Source: an uncultured Verrucomicrobiota bacterium (GTDB lineage Bacteria; Verrucomicrobiota; Verrucomicrobiia; Verrucomicrobiales; Verrucomicrobiaceae). From it: a DNA stretch of 42,761 nucleotides. Within the stretch, counting starts at the first letter, position 1. Every line of letters starts with the position of its first letter. Below are positions 1 through 8,416 of this stretch, piece by piece. The position numbers were made by a program, and so were the translations under genes. The notes under the pieces were generated by a model. That model made no database searches and was not told the origin of the DNA. It saw only the letters and a list, made by a program, of their open reading frames with translations. The stretch covers positions 1-42,761 of the forward strand of contig CAINGK010000147.1 of the NCBI GenBank assembly GCA_903848465.1, in the 5' to 3' direction.

Positions 1-550
1 ACCACGCAAAATGCGGAGCAAAGCCCTTGCGAAGCATCCCCAGATAAACGACCCATCACCACTCCCAGCCGTGAACATCATAGCTTAACTTCCCGCAATC
101 CTGGCCGAAGAACGGGGTCCACCTCAGTTGTCTCACTTCTGGACCTAAGTTCATAACGGTTTTCATGACAACACCTCGCTGCGTAAAGTGCGCAGCGGGG
201 TATTTAAGTCATTGTCGTTTTTTAATGAATGCGGAACCGGGATCAGGGTGCAAAAAATTGACGAGATCTGCTTTTGTGTGCAATTGGGCCAGAGTAAAGC
301 TCTGAAGCTCTCACTACCAGCGCTTCCAGATTGTCGGCTGCGGATCATTACAGGCCTTGTCGACGCTGTTGACAGAGAAAAGCAACCCTGCACCTGCTTC
401 TCATTGAACGCCCGAGCACCTTGCCCGCTACGAAGCCGTTAGGATGCCACTCTTTGGCCCGTGCGGCCATCCATTCCGAACCCCGGACTCCGCTCTGCCC
501 CCACCCTTCGCATTTGACTTCCGGGCCAGCGCGCCAACAATCGCGGTCCC
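1..550. other. Leading region without a convincing gene
   Basis: No open frame here has a recognisable domain. The region contains a perfect short inverted repeat at 177-197 and, on the minus strand, a 36-codon frame (56-166) with a plausible ribosome site that I do not recognise. There is no dhaK gene upstream of dhaL in this stretch. Confidence 0.5.
177..197. repeat. Perfect 7-bp inverted repeat with 7-nt spacer
   Basis: CGCTGCG and CGCAGCG flank a TAAAGTG spacer. It lies just upstream of a small minus-strand frame beginning at 166. No T-run follows on either strand, so it is not a typical terminator. It could be an operator or a chance palindrome. Confidence 0.4.
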
Positions 551-1186
551 ATGCCCAAAGCCAACCTTTCCAAAGACGAAGTCAAAGCCATGCTCCTGCT
601 CGCTTGCGAGCGCATCATCGCTGCCGAGCCGATGCTGTCCCAGGCAGATCGTGATCTGGGGGACGGTGACCATGGCATGGGGATGGAGCGCGGGATGCGT
701 GCGGCCACGGAAAAGCTCAACGCCGGGGAGGTGGAGAGCATCGAGAAAGCATTCTCCACCGTGGGTATGGCGATGATGAGCAGCATGGGCGGCGCGAGCG
801 GCGCGATCTTTGGCACCTTCTTCCGCAATGGCGGCAAGGCGCTCAATGGCAAGGAAACCTTCGATGCTGCCGGTCTGGCCACTTTCCTGCAAGCCGGTAT
901 GGATGGGGTGAAGCAGCGCGGGGGTGCCGCCATTGGCGACAAGACCTGCGTGGATGCCATGGAACCTGCGGCCACGAAGGCCGCTGAAGTGGCAGCTCAA
1001 GCGCTGCCCGAAGCCATCACCGCGGTGGCCGCTGCCGCTGAGGCGGGCAAGGAAGCCAGCAAAGCGATGGTGGCGAAGTTTGGCCGGGCCAAGACCCTGG
1101 GAGAGGGCTGCATTGGCTTCCCCGATGCCGGGGCCTGCTCCGTGGTGGTGATCATCGACGCCTTCCGCGATTACATCGTGGGTTGA
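551..1186 (+). CDS. dhaL: Dihydroxyacetone kinase ADP-binding subunit DhaL-like protein
   Basis: The 211-residue product is a full-length Dak2/DhaL domain. Near residue 35 it has the LGDGDHG motif whose aspartates bind the magnesium ions of the nucleotide. A glycine-rich GGASGAIFG segment follows at about 78-86, then GDKTCVDAM near 134. In PTS-type systems DhaL carries ADP that is rephosphorylated by DhaM and donates phosphate to dihydroxyacetone held covalently by DhaK. In ATP-dependent enzymes the domain is fused to DhaK. Neither DhaK nor DhaM lies in the window, although a PTS enzyme I gene is present 32 kb away. The ATG start at 551 has no strong Shine-Dalgarno sequence. The family is clear; the substrate is inferred. 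Confidence 0.88.
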   Translation: MPKANLSKDEVKAMLLLACERIIAAEPMLSQADRDLGDGDHGMGMERGMRAATEKLNAGEVESIEKAFSTVGMAMMSSMGGASGAIFGTFFRNGGKALNGKETFDAAGLATFLQAGMDGVKQRGGAAIGDKTCVDAMEPAATKAAEVAAQALPEAITAVAAAAEAGKEASKAMVAKFGRAKTLGEGCIGFPDAGACSVVVIIDAFRDYIVG

Positions 1187-1331
1187 TTTGAGGAGTGATG
1201 ACTGCCTACGGAAGACACGGAACAAACGGAAAGTCAGACCAAGCCGCAAGCCGGTTGGCACAACTTTTGAGGGAGTGGCTCGGCGAGTCCTGTACTGTGT
1301 ATTCCGTAGGCCATTCCCTTTTTAGATTAAC

Positions 1332-2864
1332 TCACCTTGGCCGGATCACCGGCTGCTGCCAGTCTGTCCAGAAGGCTTCGGTTTGCAGCCGATGGGGGAG
1401 GATTTCGATGACCATAGGCATGGGCAGCAGGTCGGCGAGATCGTTCGCATCATTGGTGTGGAGGTACTCCATGCCCCAGAGTTCGGCCCAGGGTTCAAAG
1501 CTCAAGGCGTGACGGTTTTCGATGACGTTGCGTGCGGCGTCGGGCAGGGCGCGCAGGCTGGCCACGCGGGAGAAGATTTTGCCGCCGCCGTTGTTGATGA
1601 CGACGATGCGCAGGCGCGGGTGCTCCATCTGCGCGATGACCCACGGCGCGGCGAGATCATACAGCGTGCTGAGGTCCCCGACGATGAGCCAGCATTCGCC
1701 GGCATGCACGGCGCTGACGCCGAGAAAGGTCGAGATGAGGCCGTCGATGCCGTTGGCGCCGCGATTGGCAAAAACCTCCACGCCGGGCTTGGTCGCGTGG
1801 AGCGTGAGATTGAATTCACGGATCGGCAGGCTGTTGCCGAGAAACACGCGTGAACCAGCGGGAATGGCGTCGGCGATTTTGCGAATCCAGGCTGGCTCGG
1901 ACTCGGGGAATTTGTCCAGCTCCGGCTCAAAGCGCAGGATGCCGCAGGGGGGATCGACACGGGCAAACTGGGTGCTGCGGATGTTTTCCCAGGGCAGGGT
2001 TTCCACATTCTCCGTACGTGCGAGTCCGCTGAAGCCGGTGCGGGTGATGTTGGTGACTTTGACTTTGGGCAGCGCCTCCAGATCCCGCCACCAGCGCCAG
2101 GACGGCACGGCACCGATGCGCAGGACGTGGGCTGGGCGTGCGGACTGCAAAGCGCGTTCGCCGCCGGGAATTAGCAGAGACTGCAACGCGGGGAAGCCGT
2201 GCAGATTGGCGGTGGCTTCGGCGATGATGGGCGCACCGAGCCGGGCTAGCAAGACGGCTGCCTCTGTGGCGTCTTTGGGGTGCATGCCCGCTGCGAGGAC
2301 GAGATCACATTCCAGCGAGCTGATGTGGCCTTCCTCAGACGGCGCGGGCGGCGGAGCGGCGGCAAAATCCACGCCGGGCACGTTCGTTTCCAGCGGTTCA
2401 TCCAGGCAGACGTTGAGGTGCATGGGCCCGTCGGAGCAGTGGCCTTCGTGGGATTCATCGGTGGCATCCCAGTCGCCGACGATGGTTGCATAAACGCCAA
2501 ACAGGCCGGCTTGCTCGATGGCCTGCGGAGCGCCGCTGCCACGGTAGCTTTTCGGGCGGTCTGCGGTGACCAAGATGAGCGGCAGATTTTGGTAATGGGC
2601 CTCAATGGTGGCGGGCAGCAGCTCTGCCGCCGCCGTGCCGGAAGTCGTCACCACCGCCACGGGCTGGCGGTCGGCCATGATGCGGCCCAGCGCAAAGAAG
2701 GCCGCGCTGCGTTCTTCAAAGAAGTTCCACACCTTGATGCCGCTGCTGGCGAGCAGCGCGGAGACCAGCGGTGCATTGCGCGCACCGGCGGCGACACACA
2801 CCTCCCGCACTCCGAGGTAAGCGAGCGTGTGCAGGGTTTGCTGAATGAGCTGAGCCTGGGTCAT
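1332..2864 (-). CDS. menD: MenD, SEPHCHC synthase (menaquinone synthesis)
   Basis: A thiamine-diphosphate enzyme of 510 residues. It condenses isochorismate with 2-oxoglutarate to 2-succinyl-5-enolpyruvyl-6-hydroxy-3-cyclohexene-1-carboxylate. The N-terminal Pyr domain has the AAGARNAPL segment, a conserved glutamate in FFEERSAAFFALG, and VVTTSGTAAAELLPA followed by LVTADRP. The C-terminal PP domain has GDLSTLYDLAAPW and INNGGGKIFSRV, which form the diphosphate and Mg site. The ATG at 2864 overlaps the stop of menF in an ATGA arrangement, so the two are probably translationally coupled. A longer upstream reading adds 19 residues of low-complexity sequence and is unlikely. With menF and the distant ubiE this supports menaquinone respiration. 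Confidence 0.95.
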   Translation of the reverse strand: MTQAQLIQQTLHTLAYLGVREVCVAAGARNAPLVSALLASSGIKVWNFFEERSAAFFALGRIMADRQPVAVVTTSGTAAAELLPATIEAHYQNLPLILVTADRPKSYRGSGAPQAIEQAGLFGVYATIVGDWDATDESHEGHCSDGPMHLNVCLDEPLETNVPGVDFAAAPPPAPSEEGHISSLECDLVLAAGMHPKDATEAAVLLARLGAPIIAEATANLHGFPALQSLLIPGGERALQSARPAHVLRIGAVPSWRWWRDLEALPKVKVTNITRTGFSGLARTENVETLPWENIRSTQFARVDPPCGILRFEPELDKFPESEPAWIRKIADAIPAGSRVFLGNSLPIREFNLTLHATKPGVEVFANRGANGIDGLISTFLGVSAVHAGECWLIVGDLSTLYDLAAPWVIAQMEHPRLRIVVINNGGGKIFSRVASLRALPDAARNVIENRHALSFEPWAELWGMEYLHTNDANDLADLLPMPMVIEILPHRLQTEAFWTDWQQPVIRPR

Positions 2865-3880
2865 GATTGGAGAGCCAGCAGGCGCAGCACGGCCTCGCGC
2901 TTGAGGCGCAGCTCGCGCCATTCGTGATCAAAGGCGCTGCCACCGACGATGCCACAGCCGGAGGGCAGGCTGATCTGGTCCCCCTTCCAGCAGATGCCGC
3001 GAATGGCTACGACGATGTGCGTCGTGCCATCGGCTTCGGCAAAGCCAAACGGTGCGCCGAAAAAGCCCGGCACCTGCAATTGCTGCCGATATTCGCGCAG
3101 TTTCTCCAGGCCTTCGGCATCGCGCGGCAGGCAGCCGACGGCTGGCGTGGGGTGCAGCAGCGGCACAAGTTGCGCGGGATCAGCGGCAGCGTGGAGTTGC
3201 ACGTTCACCTTGGACTGGAAATGCACCAGGCCGGAGGTCTGGCACAGGGTGCGTGCCTCGCGGGAAACGACGCCGAGAGCCTGCAACTGCTGCGTGAGAT
3301 AACGCACCACGATTTCATGCTCCTCGATCTCTTTCACATCGGTCAAAAACGCGTCCTGATTGCCGGGCTTGGCGGTGCCAGCCAGGGCCATGGTTTCCAG
3401 GTGCTGTCCCTGTACTTTGAAGAGCAGCTCAGGGGTGGCTCCGAGGAAGCCGCCACCGTCTTGGACGTGGGCATACCCCCACATGTTGGCAGGAGCGTGC
3501 ATGATGGCGTCGAGCAGCCGCCGGGGGTCGCCAGCGATCAAGGTGCCGGATTCGGTGAGCACGGGCACCATTTTTTCCAGGCGCTTGGACAGGACCTCGC
3601 GGCGGATGCGGCGGAAGGCCATCTTGAACCACTCCGTGGCGGGCTTGGCCCATTGAATCTGAGGTTTCTGCGCGCCATTGAGGTGGATCGTCTCCGCGAG
3701 CTTGGCGGCGGTGATTTCATGCAGCCGCGCGGGGACTTTCCAGGGCATGGGGTCCTGCAGGTCGAAGTCGTTGATGTAGAAGGCTCCTCCCGCAGCCGGC
3801 GCGGTGGCCAGCGCGGTGAAGGGGCCTTCTCCCAGCCATGCCCGCCCATCGGGCAGCCTGAACAATGCGAATTCCATCAT
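2861..3880 (-). CDS. menF: Isochorismate synthase MenF
   Basis: Chorismate-binding enzyme of about 339 residues that converts chorismate to isochorismate, the first committed step to menaquinone. Diagnostic segments are FLGATPELLF, MALAGTAKPG, the KEIEEHEIVV helix, LHPTPAVGCLP and the C-terminal GCGIVGGSAFDHEWREL, which carries metal-binding acids. The start is placed at the ATG at 3880, six bases after GGAA; an ATG at 3877 or 3892 is also possible. It precedes menD with a 4-base overlap. The roughly 100 bp between this gene and the divergent SIS-protein gene must contain both promoters. An EntC/DhbC role in siderophore synthesis is less likely because menD follows directly. Confidence 0.93.
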   Translation of the reverse strand: MMEFALFRLPDGRAWLGEGPFTALATAPAAGGAFYINDFDLQDPMPWKVPARLHEITAAKLAETIHLNGAQKPQIQWAKPATEWFKMAFRRIRREVLSKRLEKMVPVLTESGTLIAGDPRRLLDAIMHAPANMWGYAHVQDGGGFLGATPELLFKVQGQHLETMALAGTAKPGNQDAFLTDVKEIEEHEIVVRYLTQQLQALGVVSREARTLCQTSGLVHFQSKVNVQLHAAADPAQLVPLLHPTPAVGCLPRDAEGLEKLREYRQQLQVPGFFGAPFGFAEADGTTHIVVAIRGICWKGDQISLPSGCGIVGGSAFDHEWRELRLKREAVLRLLALQS

Positions 3881-3981
3881 GCGATATTCCATGCATAGTG
3901 AAACGCACCGCGCAGCGTGCAAGATGGGAAAGTGCTACATGTGAACATCCTTTGCGCTGCGCCAGTCGAATCCTTTACAGA

Positions 3982-5511
3982 ATGAATGCCGCTGACGAAT
4001 TTCTCAAGGTAGCAGCCGACTACCAGCTCGGCGCGCTTGATACGGAGTCGCAACATCCGTTTACCACCTCGCTGTCCCAGATGGCGTGTACGGATGTGGG
4101 GGAGGCGGTCAAGCTCATGCATCAGGTGGACATCCACGCCTTGCGGCAGTTTGCGGCCAAATCCGCTCCGCTGGCAGATCTCGCCCGCGCCATCGCCGCT
4201 ACGCTGGCTGGCGGGCACCGGGTGTTTCTGTGCGGCTGCGGCGCGACTGGGCGGCTGTCGCTGAGCATCGAGGTATTCTGCCGCATGGGGGTGCTGCCGG
4301 TGGCTGACCCCGAGCGCGTCGTCGCCTTCATGGCCGGTGGTGATCTGGCGCTGATCAAGGCGATTGAGACCTTTGAGGACCATCCCGAATACGGGGCGCG
4401 GCAGCTCGAAGAGCTGGGATTTGGCGCAGGCGATCTGCTCATCGCCACCACGGAAGGTGGCGAGACGCCGTTCGTCATCGGCGCGGCAGAACGCGCGGCG
4501 GAGCTGTCCGCCAACCATCCGTGGTTCCTCTACTGCAATCCAGACGAGCAATTGGTCAAAGTAGCGGCGCGTTCCAAGCGGGTGATCGAAAATCCGGCGA
4601 TTCACAAACTGAACCTCGCCGTGGGTGCGATGGCGGTCTCCGGCAGCACGCGGCTGCAAGCCAGCACCGTGCTGATGGCGGCCATTGGCTTTGCGTTTCT
4701 GCATCAGCATGACCCCGAAAAAGCGCCTGGGGAGGTGCTGCAACTGCTGCGGCATGTCGCACACTGCGACGGGCAGTTCATGGTGCCGTTCATCGAGCAT
4801 GAGGCAGCGGCGTATGAGCGTGGGGCGTATGTGCTGTATTCGAGCGCACGGTTTGGCATCACCGTAGTGACGGACACGACGGAGCGCGCACCGACCTTCA
4901 GCCTCGCGCCGTTTGAAAAGCAGGATGATCCCGCCGCACCGGCCTCGTGGTGTCATTTCCTCATGCCGGAACAACCGGGCGCGCATGCGGCCTGGCAGGC
5001 GCTGATGCACCGTGAGCCGCGTACGCTGGAATGGCCGGATGTGCGCCACGTCGCTGGTGCCGAAGTGCTGGCCTCCTATGATTTCTCCGCGCAGCTCACG
5101 GCACGCCGCCGCATGCGCACGCATGAGGCCGAGCATCTGCAGTTTCACATCGACGGTGGGGCAGGGGAGATGGAGTGGGAGTTCGATGGCCTGAAACAGC
5201 GGATCGATCTGACCGGCATCCATGAATTTCATGCGCACCTGCTGCTCAAGATGCTGATCAACATTCATTCCATCCTCGTCATGGGCCGTCTAGGCCGCTA
5301 CCTGGACAACCTCATGACCTTCGTGAAGCCCAGCAACAACAAGCTCATCGACCGCGCGGTGCGCTACGTACGCCTGCTGGCCCAGCGCCGCACCGGCAAA
5401 CTGCCTGGGTATGAAAAAGTGACGCGCCTGCTGTTTGAAGAGCGCGACAAGCTGCAGCCGGGAGAGCCGATTGTGCTGAAGACGCTGGCGGCTTTGGGGG
5501 TGGTGGTGTAG
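3982..5511 (+). CDS. SIS-domain protein of the GKRP/MurQ type
   Basis: The 509-residue protein has a sugar-phosphate-binding SIS domain. Its phosphosugar loop is visible as CGCGATGRLSLSIE near residues 84-97, and TTEGGETPFVIGAAE lies further on. The C-terminal segment reads VKPSNNKLIDRAVRYV, resembling the QPTN-KL-DRA signature of MurNAc-6-phosphate etherase. MurQ is only about 300 residues, so the length and second half fit better with bacterial homologues of glucokinase regulatory protein, which has two SIS domains. It could regulate a sugar kinase in response to a sugar phosphate, or be an etherase-like enzyme. The ATG at 3982 is chosen because the family N-terminus begins there; a longer frame from 3865 overlaps menF. 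Confidence 0.75.
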   Translation: MNAADEFLKVAADYQLGALDTESQHPFTTSLSQMACTDVGEAVKLMHQVDIHALRQFAAKSAPLADLARAIAATLAGGHRVFLCGCGATGRLSLSIEVFCRMGVLPVADPERVVAFMAGGDLALIKAIETFEDHPEYGARQLEELGFGAGDLLIATTEGGETPFVIGAAERAAELSANHPWFLYCNPDEQLVKVAARSKRVIENPAIHKLNLAVGAMAVSGSTRLQASTVLMAAIGFAFLHQHDPEKAPGEVLQLLRHVAHCDGQFMVPFIEHEAAAYERGAYVLYSSARFGITVVTDTTERAPTFSLAPFEKQDDPAAPASWCHFLMPEQPGAHAAWQALMHREPRTLEWPDVRHVAGAEVLASYDFSAQLTARRRMRTHEAEHLQFHIDGGAGEMEWEFDGLKQRIDLTGIHEFHAHLLLKMLINIHSILVMGRLGRYLDNLMTFVKPSNNKLIDRAVRYVRLLAQRRTGKLPGYEKVTRLLFEERDKLQPGEPIVLKTLAALGVVV

Positions 5512-5526
5512 TTGTTGAGCGTTGTA

Positions 5527-5775
5527 ATGAAGCTACGCAAACTGCTCCATAAATCCATGAACGCTCCGCAGAATGTGCGGTTTGCCGATCTTTGCACACT
5601 TGCGACTGCCTTTGGCTATCATCTGGACCGCGTAAGCGGCAGTCATCATATTTTTGTGAATCCCAAAAGCACGCGACCGCTCAACATGCAAAACGCGTCT
5701 GGCAAGGCCAAACCGTATCAGGTGAAGCAGTTCTTGCGCGACATTGAGGAGTTTAAGCTTAGCATGATCGAGTGA
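5527..5775 (+). CDS. hicA: HicA-type toxin (mRNA interferase)
   Basis: About 82 residues with the small dsRNA-binding-like fold of HicA. The key stretch is GYHLDRVSGSHHIFVNP, which includes the catalytic histidine, followed by the basic helix KPYQVKQFLRDIEEF. HicA toxins cleave mRNA and are held inactive by HicB. The frame can be extended to a TTG at 5512, directly abutting the SIS gene, but the ATG at 5527 is the simplest start. The stop TGA at 5773-5775 shares a base with the hicB ATG, so the antitoxin is translated second, as is usual for hicAB. Confidence 0.88.
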   Translation: MKLRKLLHKSMNAPQNVRFADLCTLATAFGYHLDRVSGSHHIFVNPKSTRPLNMQNASGKAKPYQVKQFLRDIEEFKLSMIE

Positions 5776-5999
5776 TGAAAGCTGACTACCACATCAATCT
5801 CTTTTTCAGCGCAGAGGACGGCGGCTACATTGCTGATGTGCCTGATTTAAAATCGTGTGCTGCTTTTGGAGCCACGCCTGAGGCGGCGCTTAAAGAAGTG
5901 CTCATGGCAAAGACGGCTTGGCTCGCTGCGGCCAAGAAGCACAAGAAGCCGGTGCCAAAGCCGCGTTACCGTCCGGCGATTTATGCGCTGGGGACTTGA
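5775..5999 (+). CDS. hicB: HicB-type antitoxin, short form
   Basis: A 74-residue protein with the HicB partial RNase H-like fold: INLFFSAEDGGYIADVPDLKSC followed by FGATPEAALKEVLMAK. It should bind and neutralise HicA. It ends after a basic, proline-rich tail (KKHKKPVPKPRYRPAIYAL) with no visible ribbon-helix-helix or helix-turn-helix, so autoregulation through its own DNA-binding domain is doubtful. This short class is common. It is coupled to hicA by a TGATG overlap. Confidence 0.87.
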   Translation: MKADYHINLFFSAEDGGYIADVPDLKSCAAFGATPEAALKEVLMAKTAWLAAAKKHKKPVPKPRYRPAIYALGT

Positions 6000-6036
6000 T
6001 GAAACATCCACGCCAGCGGCAGCGTAAGCTCGCTTG

Positions 6037-7488
6037 ATGATTTCTCAGCACGACAGCCAGCTCCGTGACACCACGCGCCGTCATTTCTTCAGCCAGTGCG
6101 GCATGGGGATTGGCTCGGTGGCGCTGGCATCGCTGATGGCTGAACGTGGACTGCATGCGGCGAGTGCGGCTGCCGCAGCGGGGCCGGGCGTGATGAAAAA
6201 GGCGGACGTCACACCGCGTGCGAAGAATGTGATTTATCTGTTCATGGCTGGCGGGCCGTCGCAGTTGGAGCTGTTTGATTACAAGCCGAAGCTGGTCGAG
6301 TTGAACGGGCAGCCGATTCCGCAGAGCTACATCGAGGGCAAGCGCTTTGCCTTCATGGGCACCAGCAACGGCTTCAAGCTGCTGGGCACACGGCGCGAGT
6401 TTCAGCAGCGCGGCCAGAGCGGTGCATGGGTGAGCGACATGCTGCCCTACATGCAGGGCGTCGTGGACGACATCAGCGTCGTCACCACCTGCAAGACGGA
6501 GCTGTTCAACCACGCTCCGGCGAAGCTCTTCATGAACACCGGCAGCGGCCAGTTTGGGCGGCCCTCGATGGGTTCCTGGGTGACCTACGGCATTGGCAGT
6601 GAATCGAGCGATCTGCCGGGCTTCGTCGTGCTGCAGAGCGGTCCGCGCGGTCCGCGTGGCGGCTCCGTGCTGTGGGGCAGCGGCTTTCTGCCGACGACCT
6701 ACCAGGGCGTGCCGCTGCGTGGTTCGGGGGAGCCGATTTTGAATCTCTCGACCCCGGCGGAATACAGCGCGGCCAGCCAGCGGCGGGTCATCGACACCGC
6801 GCGTGAGCTGAACCTGTCGCGCCTCGTTGAAACCGGAGACGATGAAATCCAAACGCGCATCAACGCTTACGAGATGGCCTGGCGCATGCAGAGCAGCGCG
6901 CCGGAACTCATCGACCTGCGGGGTGAATCGAAGGCCACGCTGGACCTTTACGGCGTCGATCCCGCGCAGCCCTCCTTTGCGCGCAACTGCCTGCTGGCAC
7001 GGCGTCTCGTGGAGCGCGGCACCCGCTTTGTGCAGCTCTACCACACGAGCTGGGACAACCACGGCGGGAAAGGTGAGACGCTGGAGGATGATTTCCCCAA
7101 GGTGGTCAAAGATGTTGATCAAGCCTGCGCGGCCTTGATTCGCGATCTGAAATCACGCGGCCTGCTCGAAGAGACCCTGGTGATCTGGGGCGGCGAGTTT
7201 GGCCGCACACCCATGGGAGAGAACCGTGACAAGACGGGGCGCAATCATCACATCGACGCCTTCACCATGTGGTTTGCCGGTGGCGGCGTGAAGGCCGGGC
7301 AGACGCTCGGTAAGACCGACGAACTCGGCTTCGGCGTGGCCGAAGATCCCGCGCATGTGCATGATCTGCACGCCACGATTTTACATCTGCTCGGACTGGA
7401 GCACGAGAAGCTGACCTTCAAGTTTCAGGGGCGTGATTTCCGGCTGACGGATGTGCATGGGAAGGTGCTGCACAAGCTGCTGGCATAG
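6037..7488 (+). CDS. DUF1501 exported protein with twin-arginine leader
   Basis: The 483-residue protein belongs to the DUF1501 family (alkaline-phosphatase/sulfatase-like fold) typical of Planctomycetota and Verrucomicrobiota. The N-terminus has a Tat-type signal, TRRHFFSQCGMGIGSVALASL. Family blocks include YLFMAGGPSQLELFDYKP, LFMNTGSGQFGRPSMGSW, SWDNHGGKG, WGGEFGRTPMGE, GRNHHIDAFTMWFAGGGVK and HDLHATILHLLGL, which supply the histidines and acidic residues of a probable metal site. Family members usually sit beside a DUF1549/DUF1553 cytochrome-like partner; none is next to this gene. The start is the ATG at 6037; a TTG at 6034 is directly upstream. Its function is unknown. Transcription probably ends at the large inverted repeat that begins at its stop codon. 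Confidence 0.9.
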   Translation: MISQHDSQLRDTTRRHFFSQCGMGIGSVALASLMAERGLHAASAAAAAGPGVMKKADVTPRAKNVIYLFMAGGPSQLELFDYKPKLVELNGQPIPQSYIEGKRFAFMGTSNGFKLLGTRREFQQRGQSGAWVSDMLPYMQGVVDDISVVTTCKTELFNHAPAKLFMNTGSGQFGRPSMGSWVTYGIGSESSDLPGFVVLQSGPRGPRGGSVLWGSGFLPTTYQGVPLRGSGEPILNLSTPAEYSAASQRRVIDTARELNLSRLVETGDDEIQTRINAYEMAWRMQSSAPELIDLRGESKATLDLYGVDPAQPSFARNCLLARRLVERGTRFVQLYHTSWDNHGGKGETLEDDFPKVVKDVDQACAALIRDLKSRGLLEETLVIWGGEFGRTPMGENRDKTGRNHHIDAFTMWFAGGGVKAGQTLGKTDELGFGVAEDPAHVHDLHATILHLLGLEHEKLTFKFQGRDFRLTDVHGKVLHKLLA

Positions 7489-7567
7489 GAGGGGGATCAT
7501 CTTGATCCCCGGTTTGGAGGCGGTGGATGAACGCGGGGCGTTGAGGGATCAAGATGATCCCTCTCCT
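7487..7567. terminator. Large inverted repeat between convergent genes
   Basis: Two 17-base arms match perfectly in inverted orientation (7493-7509 and 7545-7561), extending to 23 bases with one mismatch. Each arm is itself a palindrome: GGGATCA, TCT, TGATCCC. The left arm begins at the TAG stop of the DUF1501 gene and the right arm ends just before the stop of the convergent zinc-ribbon gene. It probably acts as a bidirectional terminator although no long T-run follows. The nested palindromes also fit a repeated protein-binding element. Confidence 0.6.
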
Positions 7568-7569
7568 GC

Positions 7570-8274
7570 CTACTCCACCAGATAGAGAATACGGCCGCAG
7601 GCTTCGCACTGGGTGAGGCCCACGGATTGCTTCAGCGACTGGATGACGCCCACGACGACCTTCATGTGGCAGCCGCCGCACATGGCGTTTTCCATGGGCA
7701 CGATGGCGGCATCGCCTTTCTTGATGAAGATGCGGTTGTAGAGATCCAGGGCATCGGGATCGATAGGCGCGGCGAGTGTGGTGCGTTCGGCGTTGAGGTC
7801 ATCGAGACGCTTTTTGACGCCGACTCCGCGTTCATCGAGGGCTTTAAGTTCCTCGTTCACGCGGGTTTGCGTGCCTGCCAGTTTGGCCTGCGCTTCCTTC
7901 AGCTTCGCCTTGGCGGCTTCGAGCGCTTCCATCTGCTCCAGTTCACCGTCTTCCAGCTTGGTCACGTCGGCCTGGTAGCGCTTAACTTCATGGCCGAGGG
8001 CGGCGAATTCGTCGTTTTTGCGCGTTTCGAACTGCTGATCCTGCAGGCGCTTGATGGAGGTCTGACGCGTCTGGACATCGAGCTGGATGTTTTGGATCTT
8101 CACCTCGACTTCCTTCATCGCCAGATTAGCGGCCTCCACGGCGGCTTGGTCTCCCGCGAGCTGCATTTTGGCCCGGGTTTGCATGGTGGGGATGTCCTTG
8201 AGGTCTTTCTGCAGCGCACGAATGCGCTGGTCACGTTCCTGAAGCTGAATGAGTTTCGTGATGTCTTGAAGCAT
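7570..8274 (-). CDS. Coiled-coil C4 zinc-ribbon protein
   Basis: A 234-residue protein. Residues 1 to about 170 form a long antiparallel coiled-coil hairpin rich in Lys, Glu, Gln and Leu. The C-terminus is a zinc ribbon with two CxxC pairs (CGGC near 200 and CEAC near 223). This is the architecture of the conserved family typified by CT398/HP0958-like proteins, proposed to act in RNA or nucleotidyl-transfer assemblies. I see no enzymatic motif. It is transcribed toward the DUF1501 gene and shares its terminator, and is divergent from the nucleotidyltransferase gene. Confidence 0.85.
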   Translation of the reverse strand: MLQDITKLIQLQERDQRIRALQKDLKDIPTMQTRAKMQLAGDQAAVEAANLAMKEVEVKIQNIQLDVQTRQTSIKRLQDQQFETRKNDEFAALGHEVKRYQADVTKLEDGELEQMEALEAAKAKLKEAQAKLAGTQTRVNEELKALDERGVGVKKRLDDLNAERTTLAAPIDPDALDLYNRIFIKKGDAAIVPMENAMCGGCHMKVVVGVIQSLKQSVGLTQCEACGRILYLVE

Positions 8275-8416
8275 GTACCTGGATGTAAGCCGATGCAGAG
8301 AAAAAGCACAAGCTCTCTGTTGTTGGGATCACGCCCTGGTCAATTCTCCGAACTGCTTGACCTGATCGCCACCCGACGAAAAGGTACACGCTCCTCACTC
8401 ACCACCCCATTCCCTC

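Noticed and set aside
56..166. A 36-codon minus-strand frame starting MKTVMNLGPEVRQLRW with a GAGGTG upstream
   Set aside because: Plausible ribosome site, but no recognisable family, and it is very short; not enough to call a gene.
5902..7122. Long minus-strand frame over the first DUF1501 gene
   Set aside because: His/Arg-rich mirror translation typical of GC-rich antisense frames; the plus strand has the conserved protein.
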